From positions 1 through 64,000 of the forward strand of contig JAEZSP010000002.1 in the NCBI GenBank assembly GCA_023421735.1: a DNA stretch of 64,000 bases. The letters run 5' to 3'. The notes beneath the pieces were generated by a model, which did not search any database, had not been told where the DNA came from, and saw nothing but the letters and a program-made list of their open reading frames with translations. Origin of the DNA: Bacillota bacterium (lineage in GTDB: Bacteria; Bacillota_A; Clostridia; Christensenellales; Aristaeellaceae). Shown piece after piece: positions 23,975-32,728 of the stretch. Each line of letters opens with the position of its first letter. The stretch's first letter is position 1. A program made the translations under genes and the position numbers.

Positions 23975-24796
23975 TTATGCGTCCTCCTTTGTGAAAAACG
24001 GGAGCAGGTAGGCTGCCGCGTTTGGGATGATGTGTCCGGCATCTTCGAGCCAGACGAGTTGCGTATGCGGGAGCTGCCGGCGCAGGCGATCCGCTGCTGC
24101 GCGGGAATCGAGCATGACATCGTTTTTTCCGTACACGGCCAGCAAAGGCATTGAGAGGTGGGCGAGCGATTCGTCCGGAAGGATGGGCAATGCCTCGGTG
24201 ATCGGCAGAAACCCCGAGAGGATGAGGTTGATAAACGCCACGACTTCCGGCGGAAGCGACGCGCCGCCAGAGGCCGCCGGGTCGAGGGTCAGGGGCGCGC
24301 CGCTTTTGGCACGCGCGAGGGGCGCGGCATGCACGCTCGCGACGCCGCCCGCAGAGAGCAGCGCGAGCTTTGAAACCCGTGTGGGGAATCTGGCGGCGAA
24401 CTTGAGCGCCAGAAAGCCGCCCAGGGAATTGCCCGCGAAGGCGGCAGAATCGATGGAAAGGGCGTCCATCACCGTTCCCAGCCAGTCGGCGTAGCTGTCG
24501 CCGCAAAGATCGAGCCTGTTTTCGGCGCTGTTTCCGGCCTCGCCGAGGAGATCGATCGCGATCACGCGGTGGCTGGGCGCGAGCGCCATCATCTCCGCGA
24601 ACCAGAATGCGCTGTTCGAGCACGAACCGTGCAGGAGAATGAGCGGTGGATTTTCCGGCGCGCCGGTCATGAGCGCAAACGTCTTTCCGAAAGGCGTCTC
24701 AATGAATTGCTTTTCAAATGGGAGCGCCGCGAGAATTTGATTGTAGTGCCCGAGAATTTCCGCGCGCAATTCGGGCGATTTGAATACGGATTTCAT
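23975..24796 (-). CDS. Alpha/beta-fold hydrolase
   Basis: 273 residues. HGSCSNSAFWF near residue 59 is the oxyanion-hole segment. AGNSLGGFLALK near 127 is the nucleophile elbow with catalytic Ser. The acid is probably Asp in VYGKNDVMLD near 222 and the His is in EDAGHIIP near 256. Cytosolic esterase, lipase or C-C hydrolase; substrate unknown. It starts 2 bp after the HTH gene and is co-transcribed with it. Confidence 0.87.
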   Translation of the reverse strand: MKSVFKSPELRAEILGHYNQILAALPFEKQFIETPFGKTFALMTGAPENPPLILLHGSCSNSAFWFAEMMALAPSHRVIAIDLLGEAGNSAENRLDLCGDSYADWLGTVMDALSIDSAAFAGNSLGGFLALKFAARFPTRVSKLALLSAGGVASVHAAPLARAKSGAPLTLDPAASGGASLPPEVVAFINLILSGFLPITEALPILPDESLAHLSMPLLAVYGKNDVMLDSRAAADRLRRQLPHTQLVWLEDAGHIIPNAAAYLLPFFTKEDA

Positions 24797-24798
24797 CT

Positions 24799-25218
24799 TT
24801 ATCCCTCCTCAAACGTCGAAATGGATGCGAAGATCGCTTCCATGAAAAGCGCGCCGCCCCATAGCGTGACGCGCACGATGCCACCATCTTGGATGTACTG
24901 CGCATGCATGTTTGATCTGCCGAACTCCGGCGGTTTTGCGTTGAGCGCGGCGGTCAGCCCGTTCATGATGCGGATGGCTTCGTCCTTTGTGCGCGCACGG
25001 ATATCAACGACTGCGGAGGCCGTGATCTGCGCGCCGGGTGTCTCTTCCTCCCTTGGCGTGCTTTCGGCAAACACGCTCAAATCGTGTCCCGCAACGCGCC
25101 AACTTTTGCCGATCTTGGTGGCGTGCAGTTTGCCCTCGCGGATGTAGCGCTGGATCGTCTTGGGGTGCATCTCCAGCATGCGGGCAATCTGTTCGACGGT
25201 GTAAAATTCCTCTCCCAT
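24799..25218 (-). CDS. Excisionase/MerR-like HTH regulator with C-terminal domain, probably autoregulatory
   Basis: 139 residues; ATG at 25218 after AAGGAG. Residues 4-50 are a helix-turn-helix of the excisionase/HTH_17 kind (YTVEQIARMLEMHPKTIQRY, GKSWRV). The rest (about 65-139) is a mixed alpha/beta domain I cannot name. It heads a three-gene minus-strand operon with an alpha/beta hydrolase and a small helical protein. A 21-bp inverted repeat spans its own -10 region, which suggests that it represses its own promoter. No integrase is nearby, so this is a regulator rather than a phage excisionase. Confidence 0.8.
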   Translation of the reverse strand: MGEEFYTVEQIARMLEMHPKTIQRYIREGKLHATKIGKSWRVAGHDLSVFAESTPREEETPGAQITASAVVDIRARTKDEAIRIMNGLTAALNAKPPEFGRSNMHAQYIQDGGIVRVTLWGGALFMEAIFASISTFEEG

Positions 25219-25225
25219 GCAAAAA

Positions 25226-25272
25226 ACTCCTTATCAATTCCTATAACGACATTATAGGGAATGATAAGGAGT
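25226..25272 (-). promoter_or_regulatory. Inverted-repeat operator over the HTH-gene promoter
   Basis: Arms of 21 bp at 25226-25246 and 25252-25272 match at 19 of 21 positions, around a 5-bp centre. Each arm carries ACTCCTTATCA. The repeat covers the -10 element and the start of transcription, so a bound dimer would block initiation. Confidence 0.75.
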
Positions 25273-25279
25273 TAGTCAA
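25251..25279 (-). promoter_or_regulatory. Promoter of the HTH-hydrolase operon
   Basis: On the minus strand TTGACT (25274-25279), 17 bp, TATAAT (25251-25256). Confidence 0.8.
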
Positions 25280-25305
25280 GTGGTTTTTAGGAATGATGGG
25301 GAATT

Positions 25306-25899
25306 TTAACGCGCGACTGCGACAAAGACGGTATAATTCATGTCGACTCCATTCATGGTACGCCCGCCCGCATAGGCATCTTCGACCGTGATATTCGTGA
25401 AACCGGCTGCTGCAAGCGCCGTGCGGACATAGCTCCGGCTGAAGCCGTTGTGACCGTCGAAGTCCGGCTCGTTTTGATGGAATGTGCCGTCGTCCTCGTC
25501 GAGGTCGAGCCAGACGAATCGCCCATTTGGGTTGAGGAGCGCCTTGATGCGCACAAGCGCCGCGTCGACATCCCGAATGTGATGGAACACCATGGAGCTG
25601 AAGATCGCATCATATTGTTCCGCTGCCATTTCATCTGCTGTCAGAAAGCGGACATTTTGCGCGCCGGTCTCCGCGATCTTGGCGCGAAAGGCGTCACCCA
25701 TCTCGCGCGACGGATCAAAGCCCGCAATCTCGCCCGCACAGGGATACAGTTCGAACGTCAAAAGGCCCGTTCCGCAGCCGAAGTCAAGCGCCTTCTGTGG
25801 TGTTTCGCCCCAGTTTTCACGCACGACCTGCGCAAGTGTCTCCGCGCGCGTCCTGCGCCTTTGCGTGTCCCAGTTTCGCGCCTCTTTGTCAAAATTCAT
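25306..25899 (-). CDS. SAM-dependent class I methyltransferase
   Basis: 197 residues; the ATG at 25899 follows GGGAGG, and ATGs further upstream fall in the preceding terminator. Motif I (ALDFGCGTGLLTFEL) near residues 36-50 binds SAM, the acidic residue ending motif II is in GFDPSREM near 59, and motif IV is YDAIFSSMVFHH near 93. It belongs to the Methyltransf_11/UbiE-like group. The substrate is unknown. Confidence 0.88.
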   Translation of the reverse strand: MNFDKEARNWDTQRRRTRAETLAQVVRENWGETPQKALDFGCGTGLLTFELYPCAGEIAGFDPSREMGDAFRAKIAETGAQNVRFLTADEMAAEQYDAIFSSMVFHHIRDVDAALVRIKALLNPNGRFVWLDLDEDDGTFHQNEPDFDGHNGFSRSYVRTALAAAGFTNITVEDAYAGGRTMNGVDMNYTVFVAVAR

Positions 25900-25924
25900 G
25901 ATTGCCTCCCATTGCATTAAAAAA

Positions 25925-25956
25925 TCCTCCGCCTCGATCATCGGTCGGGGCGGAGG
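25925..25956 (-). terminator. Terminator of the peroxidase gene
   Basis: CCTCCGCC (25926-25933) pairs with GGCGGAGG (25949-25956); on the minus strand a T-run follows (complement of 25918-25924). Confidence 0.75.
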
Positions 25957-25966
25957 AACAGATCTC

Positions 25967-26512
25967 TTACAGGAGCTTGTTGACTTCTGCCTCAACGTCC
26001 GCGAGCGGATGCGTGGGCTCGAAGCGCTTCACGACATTGCCCTCCCGATCGACGAGGAACTTGGTAAAGTTCCACTTGATGTCCGTTTTTTTGGCGTAGT
26101 CGGGATCTTCCGCAGAGAGCATCTTTTCGAGAACAGGCGTCAATTCGTGTTCCTTATGGAAGCCGTCGAAGCCCTTTTCATCCTTCAGGAATTTGTAAAG
26201 CGGCGCGGCGCCGGGGCCGTTGACCTCGATCTTAGCGAACTGCGGGAATGTGACGCCGAAGCGGCCCGTGCAGAATGCGTGAATTTCGTCGATGTTCCCG
26301 GGCGCCTGGTTTCCAAATTGGTTACACGGAAAATCAAGGATTTCAAAGCCCTGATCCGCATATTTTTTGTAGAGCTTCTGAAGGTCACCATACTGAGGCG
26401 TAAACCCGCAGATTGTGGCGGTGTTGACGACCAGAAGCACTTTGCCTTTATAGTCGGAGAGTGTTTTCTCCGTTCCGTCCATGTTTTTGACGGTGAAATC
26501 GTAGATGCTCAT
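25967..26512 (-). CDS. Glutathione peroxidase-family thiol peroxidase
   Basis: 181 residues. The peroxidatic Cys is Cys35 in [12 protein letters not shown]. The second block FPCNQFGNQ (near 61) and WNFTKF (near 146) supply the Gln/Trp/Asn of the catalytic tetrad. The active residue is Cys, not Sec. In Firmicutes such enzymes reduce hydroperoxides, usually with thioredoxin. It is a single-gene unit with a terminator behind it. Confidence 0.95.
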   Translation of the reverse strand: MSIYDFTVKNMDGTEKTLSDYKGKVLLVVNTATICGFTPQYGDLQKLYKKYADQGFEILDFPCNQFGNQAPGNIDEIHAFCTGRFGVTFPQFAKIEVNGPGAAPLYKFLKDEKGFDGFHKEHELTPVLEKMLSAEDPDYAKKTDIKWNFTKFLVDREGNVVKRFEPTHPLADVEAEVNKLL

Positions 26513-26560
26513 CGAAATGCCCCCTTTATCGATCCAATGGTGTGGATTTCTTCTGTCTAT

Positions 26561-26588
26561 ATTTTACCCACGCGGACGGGAAATGTAA
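26561..26588 (-). promoter_or_regulatory. Possible promoter of the peroxidase gene
   Basis: On the minus strand TTACAT (26583-26588), 16 bp, TAAAAT (26561-26566), preceded by TGGG. Confidence 0.4.
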
Positions 26589-26597
26589 CGCACGACA

Positions 26598-26628
26598 CAA
26601 AAAAACCGCCCGGATGATGCGGGCGGTT
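26598..26628 (-). terminator. Terminator ending the exporter/APH/Eis block
   Basis: ACCGCCCG and CGGGCGGT form a stem between 26605 and 26627. On the minus strand a long T-run follows (complement of 26599-26605). Confidence 0.85.
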
Positions 26629-26636
26629 GATCCCTT

Positions 26637-27803
26637 TTAAAAGTGATCCGTGAGGAAGGCTGGCTTTTTGACAAACGTCTTTTCGAGCGTTTCGCGATTT
26701 GCAAATACGGCGACGTCCGGGCGCAGTTCCGCTTCCGAAAGGGAGAGATGGCCGACCAGCATGGGCGAGAGCGCGTGCACGGACACCTCGATGTCGGCGG
26801 CCTGTTCCGTCTTTTCGACCTGATCGCCCTTTACGTGCCATTTCCCCGCGTTTTCGGGAATGAGTTCGTCCACGACTGCGATGGTAAAGGGCGCATCCGC
26901 GGGCTTTTTCATCAGCGCGAGTGCCTTCGGGACGTTGACCACGCGGAGCATGTAGTTATGTGCCTTGCGGGTCGTTACGCTGTAGGGGTCGTTGACGAGG
27001 TTGTTAAGGTCGATGTCGGTGGGCATGGGGATGCGCACCTTCTTGTAATCAGCCGTAAAGCGCGCGAGAAACCCGAGCAACGCGTAGAGGCCGCGCTTTC
27101 CGTCGAATGCGCAATCCTCGATGGCAATCATCCGCCCGCCGTCCGCCTGCTGGTCGTCATAGCAGACGAATGCGCAGGGGCCGTCCTCGTCGCCCAGCAG
27201 GTAGCAGAACCGGCCGTCCTTCCAATAGACGCCGTTGACGTGGCGCGCCATGACGGCTTCGTCGCGCACGAAGGCGAGGTTATACTTCTTGTTGCAGGCC
27301 TCATAGACTTCGCCAAACAGCTCCGTTGTCTCGCCCGGGTGCCACATCTTTGCCCAGCCGCCGAACTGGTACCCGCGCAGCGACGCGACGGGCAATTCGA
27401 ATTCGGTTTTGGCATAGCAAAGCTCATAACCGAATTTGCGGTAGAACGCGTGATTGAATGGGAAGAGCGTCGAAATGACGATGCCTTCCTTGCGCATGTC
27501 GGGCAATATCACCTCAAACATGTTGCGCACCGCGCCGCCGACGCGGTATTCTGGCAATGTGGAGACCGCGCCGATGGCGCTGGTCATGATTTTGTGCCCA
27601 TCCAGCCGCGTCACAAACCGTTCGTCCGCGATGCGCGCCATCATGGTGCCGTCCTCCGTGAACGCGCCCCAGTTGTCATTTTTGTAGTTGTCGATCATCT
27701 GCTGTCTACGCGATTCGATCTCCTGCAGCCGCGCGTGAAACGCGATGACCGAAATCAGTCCCGCCTCGGGCATTTCTTCCCGCCTGAGTTTGCGTATCTC
27801 CAT
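26637..27803 (-). CDS. Eis-like GNAT acetyltransferase with SCP2-type C-terminal domain
   Basis: 388 residues; ATG at 27803 with GGAGGT 6 nt upstream (a GTG two codons earlier touches the SD). An N-terminal GNAT domain carries VSTLPEYRVGGAVRNMF near 85 (acetyl-CoA pyrophosphate loop, RxGGA) and FYRKFGYELCYA near 125. A second degenerate GNAT half follows, then a C-terminal sterol-carrier-like domain (about 290-388). This is the architecture of the Eis aminoglycoside acetyltransferases, though many Eis homologues have other substrates. It starts 2 bp after the APH-like gene and completes a block of possible resistance genes. A distant paralogue lies at 59861-61009. Confidence 0.8.
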   Translation of the reverse strand: MEIRKLRREEMPEAGLISVIAFHARLQEIESRRQQMIDNYKNDNWGAFTEDGTMMARIADERFVTRLDGHKIMTSAIGAVSTLPEYRVGGAVRNMFEVILPDMRKEGIVISTLFPFNHAFYRKFGYELCYAKTEFELPVASLRGYQFGGWAKMWHPGETTELFGEVYEACNKKYNLAFVRDEAVMARHVNGVYWKDGRFCYLLGDEDGPCAFVCYDDQQADGGRMIAIEDCAFDGKRGLYALLGFLARFTADYKKVRIPMPTDIDLNNLVNDPYSVTTRKAHNYMLRVVNVPKALALMKKPADAPFTIAVVDELIPENAGKWHVKGDQVEKTEQAADIEVSVHALSPMLVGHLSLSEAELRPDVAVFANRETLEKTFVKKPAFLTDHF

Positions 27804-27805
27804 TG

Positions 27806-28696
27806 TCACACCTCCGGAAATAATTGTTCATAAGAAAGGCCCGTTCGTTCGGACCAGGAAGTCAGTATCTGCGCACCGAAACCGTGTAAAAGCGCGGTAG
27901 TCATCATATCCATTCGCGCCTGGGTGCTCCATTTCCTGCCTGACGCCGCGAGAAATGTGAAAAACGCGACGGCGTCGCGGTGAGTCAGTTCGAAATAGAC
28001 GCAGAGCCATTCGACCGGTTCGCAGGTCATCCGGCTATCCGCGAGATCGATCACCGCATACCCGTGATCGGAAATCAGCAGATGATCCTCCGTGAGGTCG
28101 GCATGAACGAGTGCGGGTTTTTCCCGCGAACAGAGATCGTCGAGGTTCCGAAGCGCTGATTGTCCGAATGCTCCCAGTTTTTCCGCCGTATGCGCTGCCA
28201 TCGCCCGCCGTCCGCTGAGAAAGCCCGATGCAGACAGGGGAGAGGCGGCGTCAAAGGGATCGGGAAGCGCGTGATAGACCCTGGCCCAAATTCCGAGAGC
28301 TGACATGGCATCCGCGCGTTTCCGCGCGTCCATGTCCGCCCAGATTTCGCGCACGGCCCTGCCGCGCATGAAATCGGTGATGAGATACGGCCAGTCAAAC
28401 CCGCCCGCAGACAGCGTGCCTTCACCGCGCAGACGTGGAATGAGGGGAAACCCGCTTGCCGCGCGGTAGCAGCGCCTTTCGGCATATTCATCGGGAATTC
28501 CAAGCGGCGCATAGAGCTTGACGACAACATCGCCCGCGCGAAACACCGCATGGGTGCCGGGGAATCCCGCCTCGATGGGCGCAGAGGGAAGGCCGTTCGC
28601 GGCGAGCGCCTGCTCGACGAGCGGCGCAAACAGCTCGGTATCGCACATCAAAGAGCCCCAGTTGTCCCAGCCGATGTGCGTGGGGAATGTGCGCAT
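27806..28696 (-). CDS. APH-fold (aminoglycoside/macrolide phosphotransferase-like) kinase
   Basis: 296 residues; ATG at 28696 after GAAAGGAAA (in-frame ATG 90 bp upstream has no SD). The nucleotide lysine is in DVVVKLY near 60. The catalytic loop VHADLTEDHLLI has Asp200 as base, with His205 at the place usually held by Asn. The metal Asp is in YAVIDLAD near 217. A His at that position is also, to my recollection, a feature of macrolide 2'-phosphotransferases, but it occurs in other APH-like proteins too. It lies between an exporter pair whose leader peptide looks macrolide-responsive and an Eis-like acetyltransferase. The substrate is unproven. Confidence 0.75.
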   Translation of the reverse strand: MRTFPTHIGWDNWGSLMCDTELFAPLVEQALAANGLPSAPIEAGFPGTHAVFRAGDVVVKLYAPLGIPDEYAERRCYRAASGFPLIPRLRGEGTLSAGGFDWPYLITDFMRGRAVREIWADMDARKRADAMSALGIWARVYHALPDPFDAASPLSASGFLSGRRAMAAHTAEKLGAFGQSALRNLDDLCSREKPALVHADLTEDHLLISDHGYAVIDLADSRMTCEPVEWLCVYFELTHRDAVAFFTFLAASGRKWSTQARMDMMTTALLHGFGAQILTSWSERTGLSYEQLFPEV

Positions 28697-28827
28697 AGGT
28701 TTCCTTTCTTCCCCCGGTCGCCTAGGGCTGTTCACCAAACGACCGACGGGCAAATGTCTGATGCGAAGCACAGTTTCAGATTTCAATGGAGTACGGTTCC
28801 CTTGGCGGGCAGCAGGGCTTTCGCCTC

Positions 28828-30666
28828 TTACAGCACGCCCGCCGTAAGAATGCTGCGCTCCTGTTCGTCCTTGAACTGATTGGTATAGAGGTCGAAGTAG
28901 TAGCCGCGCTTGCGCAGAAGCTGCTTATGGGTGCCTGCCTCTGTAATCTGGCCATCCTGAATGACGAGGATGCGATCGGCACCGCGGATGGTGGAGAGTC
29001 GGTGCGCGATGATGAAGCTGGTACGGCCCTCGAGCGCGGTTTGAATGGCGCGCTGAATCTTCTGCTCGGTCTCGGTATCGACGGAGCTGGTCGCCTCGTC
29101 GAGGACGAAGATGGCGGGGTTCGCGATGAGCGCGCGGGCGAAGGAGACGAGCTGCTTCTGCCCGGTCGAGAGGCGGTTGCCGCCCTCGCCGACATCTGTA
29201 TCGTACCCCTTTTCAAGTTGGAGAATGAAGTCCTCCGCGTCGCCCAGGCGCGCCGCGTTTTCGACCTCTTCGTCGGTGGCATCAAGGCGTCCATAGCGGA
29301 TGTTTTCACGAATGGAGCCGGAGAAGAGGTGCGGCTGCTGGAGCACATAGCCGAGGTGGGATTGAAGCCAGAGCTGGCTGCGCTGCTTGTAGTTCACACC
29401 GTCGATCAGGATTTCGCCCTCGGTCGGCTCGTAGAAGCGGCAGACGAGGTTGACGATGGTCGACTTGCCGGAGCCCGTTTCGCCAACCAGTGCGATGGTC
29501 TCACCCGCGCGCACGGTCAGATTGAAGTGGGAGAGCACCTTTTCGCCGCCGGAATACTTGAACGATACGTCGCGGAAGTCGATATCGCCCTTCAGGTCGG
29601 GCCAGTTTTCGCGGATAGGATTGAAGTTGTCGCCGTATTTTTCTACGATCTCGGGGGTGTCCGCGATCTCAGGCTCGGTTTCGATGAGCGTGATGACGCG
29701 CTCGGCGGCGGCCTGCGACTGTTGCAGGTCCGCAAACGTGCGCGCGATGCCGTTGATGGGCTCGAAGATCTGCATGGCATAGCTCATGAACGCGGTCAGC
29801 GTTCCGATGGTCACGGTCTGCGTGGTGAAAACCTCGTAGCCGCCGCGCCAGAGAAGGTAGGCAGTCGCGAACCCGCCGAGGGACATCACGATGGGATAAA
29901 ACGTCGCCGAGATGATTGCCGCGCGCACGGAGGAATTGCGCATGGTGTGCGTCAGTTCCTGAAATTCCCCGTAGTTCGCGTTCTCGCGCACGAGCGTCTT
30001 GGTGGTCTTCGCGCCCATGATCCCTTCATTAAAAGCGCCGGTGATTTTGGAATTCGTCTTGCGCACCTCACGATAGGAGGAGAGGATGCGTTTTTGGAAG
30101 TAGCCCGCGAGCACGGCGACGATCGGTACCACCGACAAAACCAGAAGCGCCAGTTTCCAGTTGATGACGAGCATTACGATGGAAACCATGATGACATACG
30201 CGGACGACCAGAGAAGATCGATGAGTCCCCAGCCGACGGTATCGCCCAGGCGCTGCGTGTCGCTGGTCATGCGCGCGATCATGTAACCGACGGGCGTCTT
30301 GTCATAAAACGAGAAGGGCAGTTCCTGGAGCCGCTTGAACCCGATTTTACGGATCAGCCGGCAAATGCCGACCTCAACGTGACCGCTGATGAACGTAAAG
30401 GCGAAGATACACGCGGACAGGCCTACGAAGACCAGCGTATACCGTACGCCGAACCACCAGAGGCCGTCGAGCCTGCCCTGCTGCGCGAACTGGTCGATCG
30501 CTTCGCGGTTGAGCAGCGGAAACATGACGTCGCACAGCGCGCAGAGGATCATGATGAATATGATCGCGATCAGGTGCTTATAGTACGGCCTGGCATAGCG
30601 AATGAGTTTTTTCCAGATGCCGATGTCAAACCGTTTGGTATAATCCTGTTCTTCCTGGTATTGCAT
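28828..30666 (-). CDS. Heterodimeric ABC exporter subunit with the catalytic Glu (operon 2, second gene)
   Basis: 612 residues. Six-helix exporter domain (about 20-320), then Walker A GETGSGKST near 395. The signature is LSTGQKQ near 497, a deviation from LSGGQ. Walker B is FVLDEATSSVD near 518 with the catalytic Glu present, and the switch His is in IAHRLS near 551. The partner gene ends 1 bp upstream. The altered signature of this subunit and the Asp-for-Glu change in the partner would meet in the same ATP site. That gives one degenerate and one competent site, as in BmrCD, LmrCD and TM287/288. Predicted multidrug export. Confidence 0.92.
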   Translation of the reverse strand: MQYQEEQDYTKRFDIGIWKKLIRYARPYYKHLIAIIFIMILCALCDVMFPLLNREAIDQFAQQGRLDGLWWFGVRYTLVFVGLSACIFAFTFISGHVEVGICRLIRKIGFKRLQELPFSFYDKTPVGYMIARMTSDTQRLGDTVGWGLIDLLWSSAYVIMVSIVMLVINWKLALLVLSVVPIVAVLAGYFQKRILSSYREVRKTNSKITGAFNEGIMGAKTTKTLVRENANYGEFQELTHTMRNSSVRAAIISATFYPIVMSLGGFATAYLLWRGGYEVFTTQTVTIGTLTAFMSYAMQIFEPINGIARTFADLQQSQAAAERVITLIETEPEIADTPEIVEKYGDNFNPIRENWPDLKGDIDFRDVSFKYSGGEKVLSHFNLTVRAGETIALVGETGSGKSTIVNLVCRFYEPTEGEILIDGVNYKQRSQLWLQSHLGYVLQQPHLFSGSIRENIRYGRLDATDEEVENAARLGDAEDFILQLEKGYDTDVGEGGNRLSTGQKQLVSFARALIANPAIFVLDEATSSVDTETEQKIQRAIQTALEGRTSFIIAHRLSTIRGADRILVIQDGQITEAGTHKQLLRKRGYYFDLYTNQFKDEQERSILTAGVL

Positions 30667-32520
30667 TTAGACCACCTCCTGTTCATCCTCGCTGAGTTCT
30701 TCTTCGAGCGAGGCTTGAATCTGATAAATGCGCCGATAGAGTCCTTCTTGATGCACCAGTTCGTCGTGAGAGCCGATTTGCGAGACGGCACCGTTTTGCA
30801 GAACCACGATCACGTCGGCTTCCGCGAGGGTCGTCAGGCGGTGCGAGATGATGAAGGTTGTCGTGCGGCGTCCGCCCACCGCGCGCTGTTCGTTCAGCGC
30901 TTCGCGGATGGCGCGATCAGTCTGGGTATCGACCGCGGAAAGCGAATCGTCAAAGATGAGGATGTCGTTGTCCTTGAGCAGTGTCCGCGCGATGGCGACG
31001 CGCTGCTTCTGGCCGCCGGAGAGGGTCACGCCCCGCTCGCCGACCATGGTCTCGTACCCGTTTTCGAACTCGTTAATGAAGTCGTGCGCTTCGGCAATCT
31101 GCGCCGCGCCGAAGATCATTTCGTCGGTCGCATCCGCACGCGCGATGCCGATATTGTTTTTGACCGTTCGCGAGTAGAGGAACGGCTCCTGCAGAACCAG
31201 GCCGATGCGCGCGCGCAGGTAGCTCTTTTTGATCCTGTTGACGTTCACGCCGCCGATCAGAATCTCGCCGCGCCTGACGTCATAGAGCCGCTGCAACAGA
31301 TGCATGAGGGTGGACTTGCCGCTCCCGGTCGCGCCGAGAATGGCGACGGTTTGCCCCTGCTTCACGGTAAAATGGACGTCCTTGAGGACGGGGTTCTTTT
31401 CCTCGTACTCGAAGCCCACATGCCGGAACTCGATGTCGCGATCGATGGGTGCCTCCGTTGCGCCTTCGCCGTCTTCTTCCGGCTTTTCACGCAGAATTTC
31501 GCTCACGCGCTCGAAGGAGACCATGGACTTGCCGAGGTCCGAAAGGATGCGTCCCAACTGGCGGATGGGCCAGAGGAGCATGGAAATATAGCTTACGAAC
31601 ACCGTCATGTCGCCGATGGACAATTGATCGGGGTAGGTCACGACCACGAAGACGCCCATGATCAGCGTGATGCCCTGCTGCGTCATGGAGAGGAGGTCGC
31701 TGCCCGACCAATAGACGGACAGGAGCTTGGTGAGCGTGAGGGACTTTTTGTACAGGTCGTCGTTTGCGGCGAAGAACTTTTCCTCTTCAAACTTCTGCCG
31801 CCCGAACGCGCGCACCACGCGCACGCCGGTCAGGTTTTCCTGCAAAATGGAGCTCATCTTTCCCTCGGATTCGTCCGAAAGCTGGAAGTAATGGCGCACC
31901 CACTTGAAGAACATCATTGCAAACACGAATAGGGGCGGGACGAGGATCATGGAGTAAAGCGTCATCTTTGGATTGATGCCCAGCAGGATGATGAGCGCGA
32001 CCGTGATCATCAATATCGCGCGGAAGATTTCAACCAACTGCTGCGACAAAAAGCGGCGGATGGTTTCGACGTCCGACGTACACCGCTGGATGAGGTCGCC
32101 CGTCTGCGCCTTGACGTGATAGTCATAGCTCAAAGTCTGCAAATGTCCGTAGAGCTTTTCGCGCAACGACATGGCAATGTTTTCGCTCGCCTGCGCCGTC
32201 CAGCGTCCACGGAAATACTGGAAAATGCTGTTCATGGCGTAGAGAATGACCAGGATGATGCCGATGATCCACAGGTGGTTAAGGAGATACGAAACGCCGC
32301 CGCGCTCCATGAACCACGAAGACAGGGGTCCGGGCAGGTCGACCATTGCGGACATTTCGTTCTTGGATGCGGCGACAAGCGCATCGAGCGAGCCGCGCAG
32401 CATCAAAGGCGTGATGAAGCCGATCGTGACCATCACGACCATTGCAAGAATGGCTCCCATGTACTTGAGCCGATTCCCCTTCATCAGTTCCAGGAGGAGT
32501 TTTACCTTTTGAGACGTCAT
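30667..32520 (-). CDS. Heterodimeric ABC exporter subunit with degenerate Walker B (operon 2, first gene)
   Basis: 617 residues starting at the ATG at 32520 with GGAGG 5 nt upstream. The frame is open for another 81 codons but only through the leader and promoter. Membrane domain about 15-325; Walker A GATGSGKST near 392; signature LSGGQKQ near 497. Walker B is ILIFDDSLSAVD near 518, in which the usual catalytic Glu is Asp; the switch His is in ISHRLT near 553. The degenerate site identifies it as the BmrC/LmrC-like partner. Its expression is predicted to be set by the leader peptide and terminator directly upstream. Confidence 0.92.
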   Translation of the reverse strand: MTSQKVKLLLELMKGNRLKYMGAILAMVVMVTIGFITPLMLRGSLDALVAASKNEMSAMVDLPGPLSSWFMERGGVSYLLNHLWIIGIILVILYAMNSIFQYFRGRWTAQASENIAMSLREKLYGHLQTLSYDYHVKAQTGDLIQRCTSDVETIRRFLSQQLVEIFRAILMITVALIILLGINPKMTLYSMILVPPLFVFAMMFFKWVRHYFQLSDESEGKMSSILQENLTGVRVVRAFGRQKFEEEKFFAANDDLYKKSLTLTKLLSVYWSGSDLLSMTQQGITLIMGVFVVVTYPDQLSIGDMTVFVSYISMLLWPIRQLGRILSDLGKSMVSFERVSEILREKPEEDGEGATEAPIDRDIEFRHVGFEYEEKNPVLKDVHFTVKQGQTVAILGATGSGKSTLMHLLQRLYDVRRGEILIGGVNVNRIKKSYLRARIGLVLQEPFLYSRTVKNNIGIARADATDEMIFGAAQIAEAHDFINEFENGYETMVGERGVTLSGGQKQRVAIARTLLKDNDILIFDDSLSAVDTQTDRAIREALNEQRAVGGRRTTTFIISHRLTTLAEADVIVVLQNGAVSQIGSHDELVHQEGLYRRIYQIQASLEEELSEDEQEVV

Positions 32521-32530
32521 AGAAACCTCC

Positions 32531-32569
32531 AAATAGAATAAAATAAAGCCGTCGGTTTGCGCCGACGGC
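32531..32569 (-). terminator. Intrinsic terminator in the exporter-2 leader (attenuator)
   Basis: On the minus strand GCCGTCGG (32562-32569) pairs with CCGACGGC (32548-32555) around a 6-nt loop, followed by a T-rich run to 32531. The exporter SD (32526-32530) begins at the next base. It lies 24 nt after the leader-peptide stop codon. Confidence 0.8.
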
Positions 32570-32593
32570 CTGATGCTGAAGCAAAGATATGCG

Positions 32594-32677
32594 CTAAGGC
32601 ATACCGTGACAGGCAGATGGGCGCACTTGTCCCTTTGCGTTTGCGGATAAAACTCTGAGCCTGATGATTGCAAACAT
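32594..32677 (-). CDS. Leader peptide with Arg-Leu-Arg at codons 6-8 (27 residues)
   Basis: The ORF starts with ATG at 32677, 7 nt after a perfect AAGGAGG (complement of 32685-32691), and stops with TAG at 32594-32596. It begins MFAIIRLRVL and ends CHGMP. Arg6-Leu7-Arg8 matches the +X+ macrolide arrest motif and falls at the same codons as in the ErmDL leader peptide (MTHSMRLR). The leader sits between a consensus promoter and an intrinsic terminator upstream of a heterodimeric ABC exporter, the arrangement of bmrB-bmrCD in Bacillus. The SD-proximal TGTCCC can pair with GGGACA inside the ORF, so a stalled ribosome would alter the downstream fold. The function is inferred. Confidence 0.7.
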   Translation of the reverse strand: MFAIIRLRVLSANAKGQVRPSACHGMP

Positions 32678-32728
32678 GGGACAGCCTCCTTCTGTGTCAT
32701 GATGCGGACGTGCCGCGAACCGAATCTT

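Noticed and set aside
24799..25218. Prophage or integrative element based on the excisionase-like HTH
   Set aside because: No integrase, attachment-site repeat, tRNA or phage genes around. The HTH type is widespread in ordinary regulators.
28786..31932. A 1048-codon open frame on the plus strand
   Set aside because: It is antisense to two ABC exporter genes with complete motifs and SD sites. Long antisense frames are expected in GC-rich coding DNA, and its translation has no recognisable domain.
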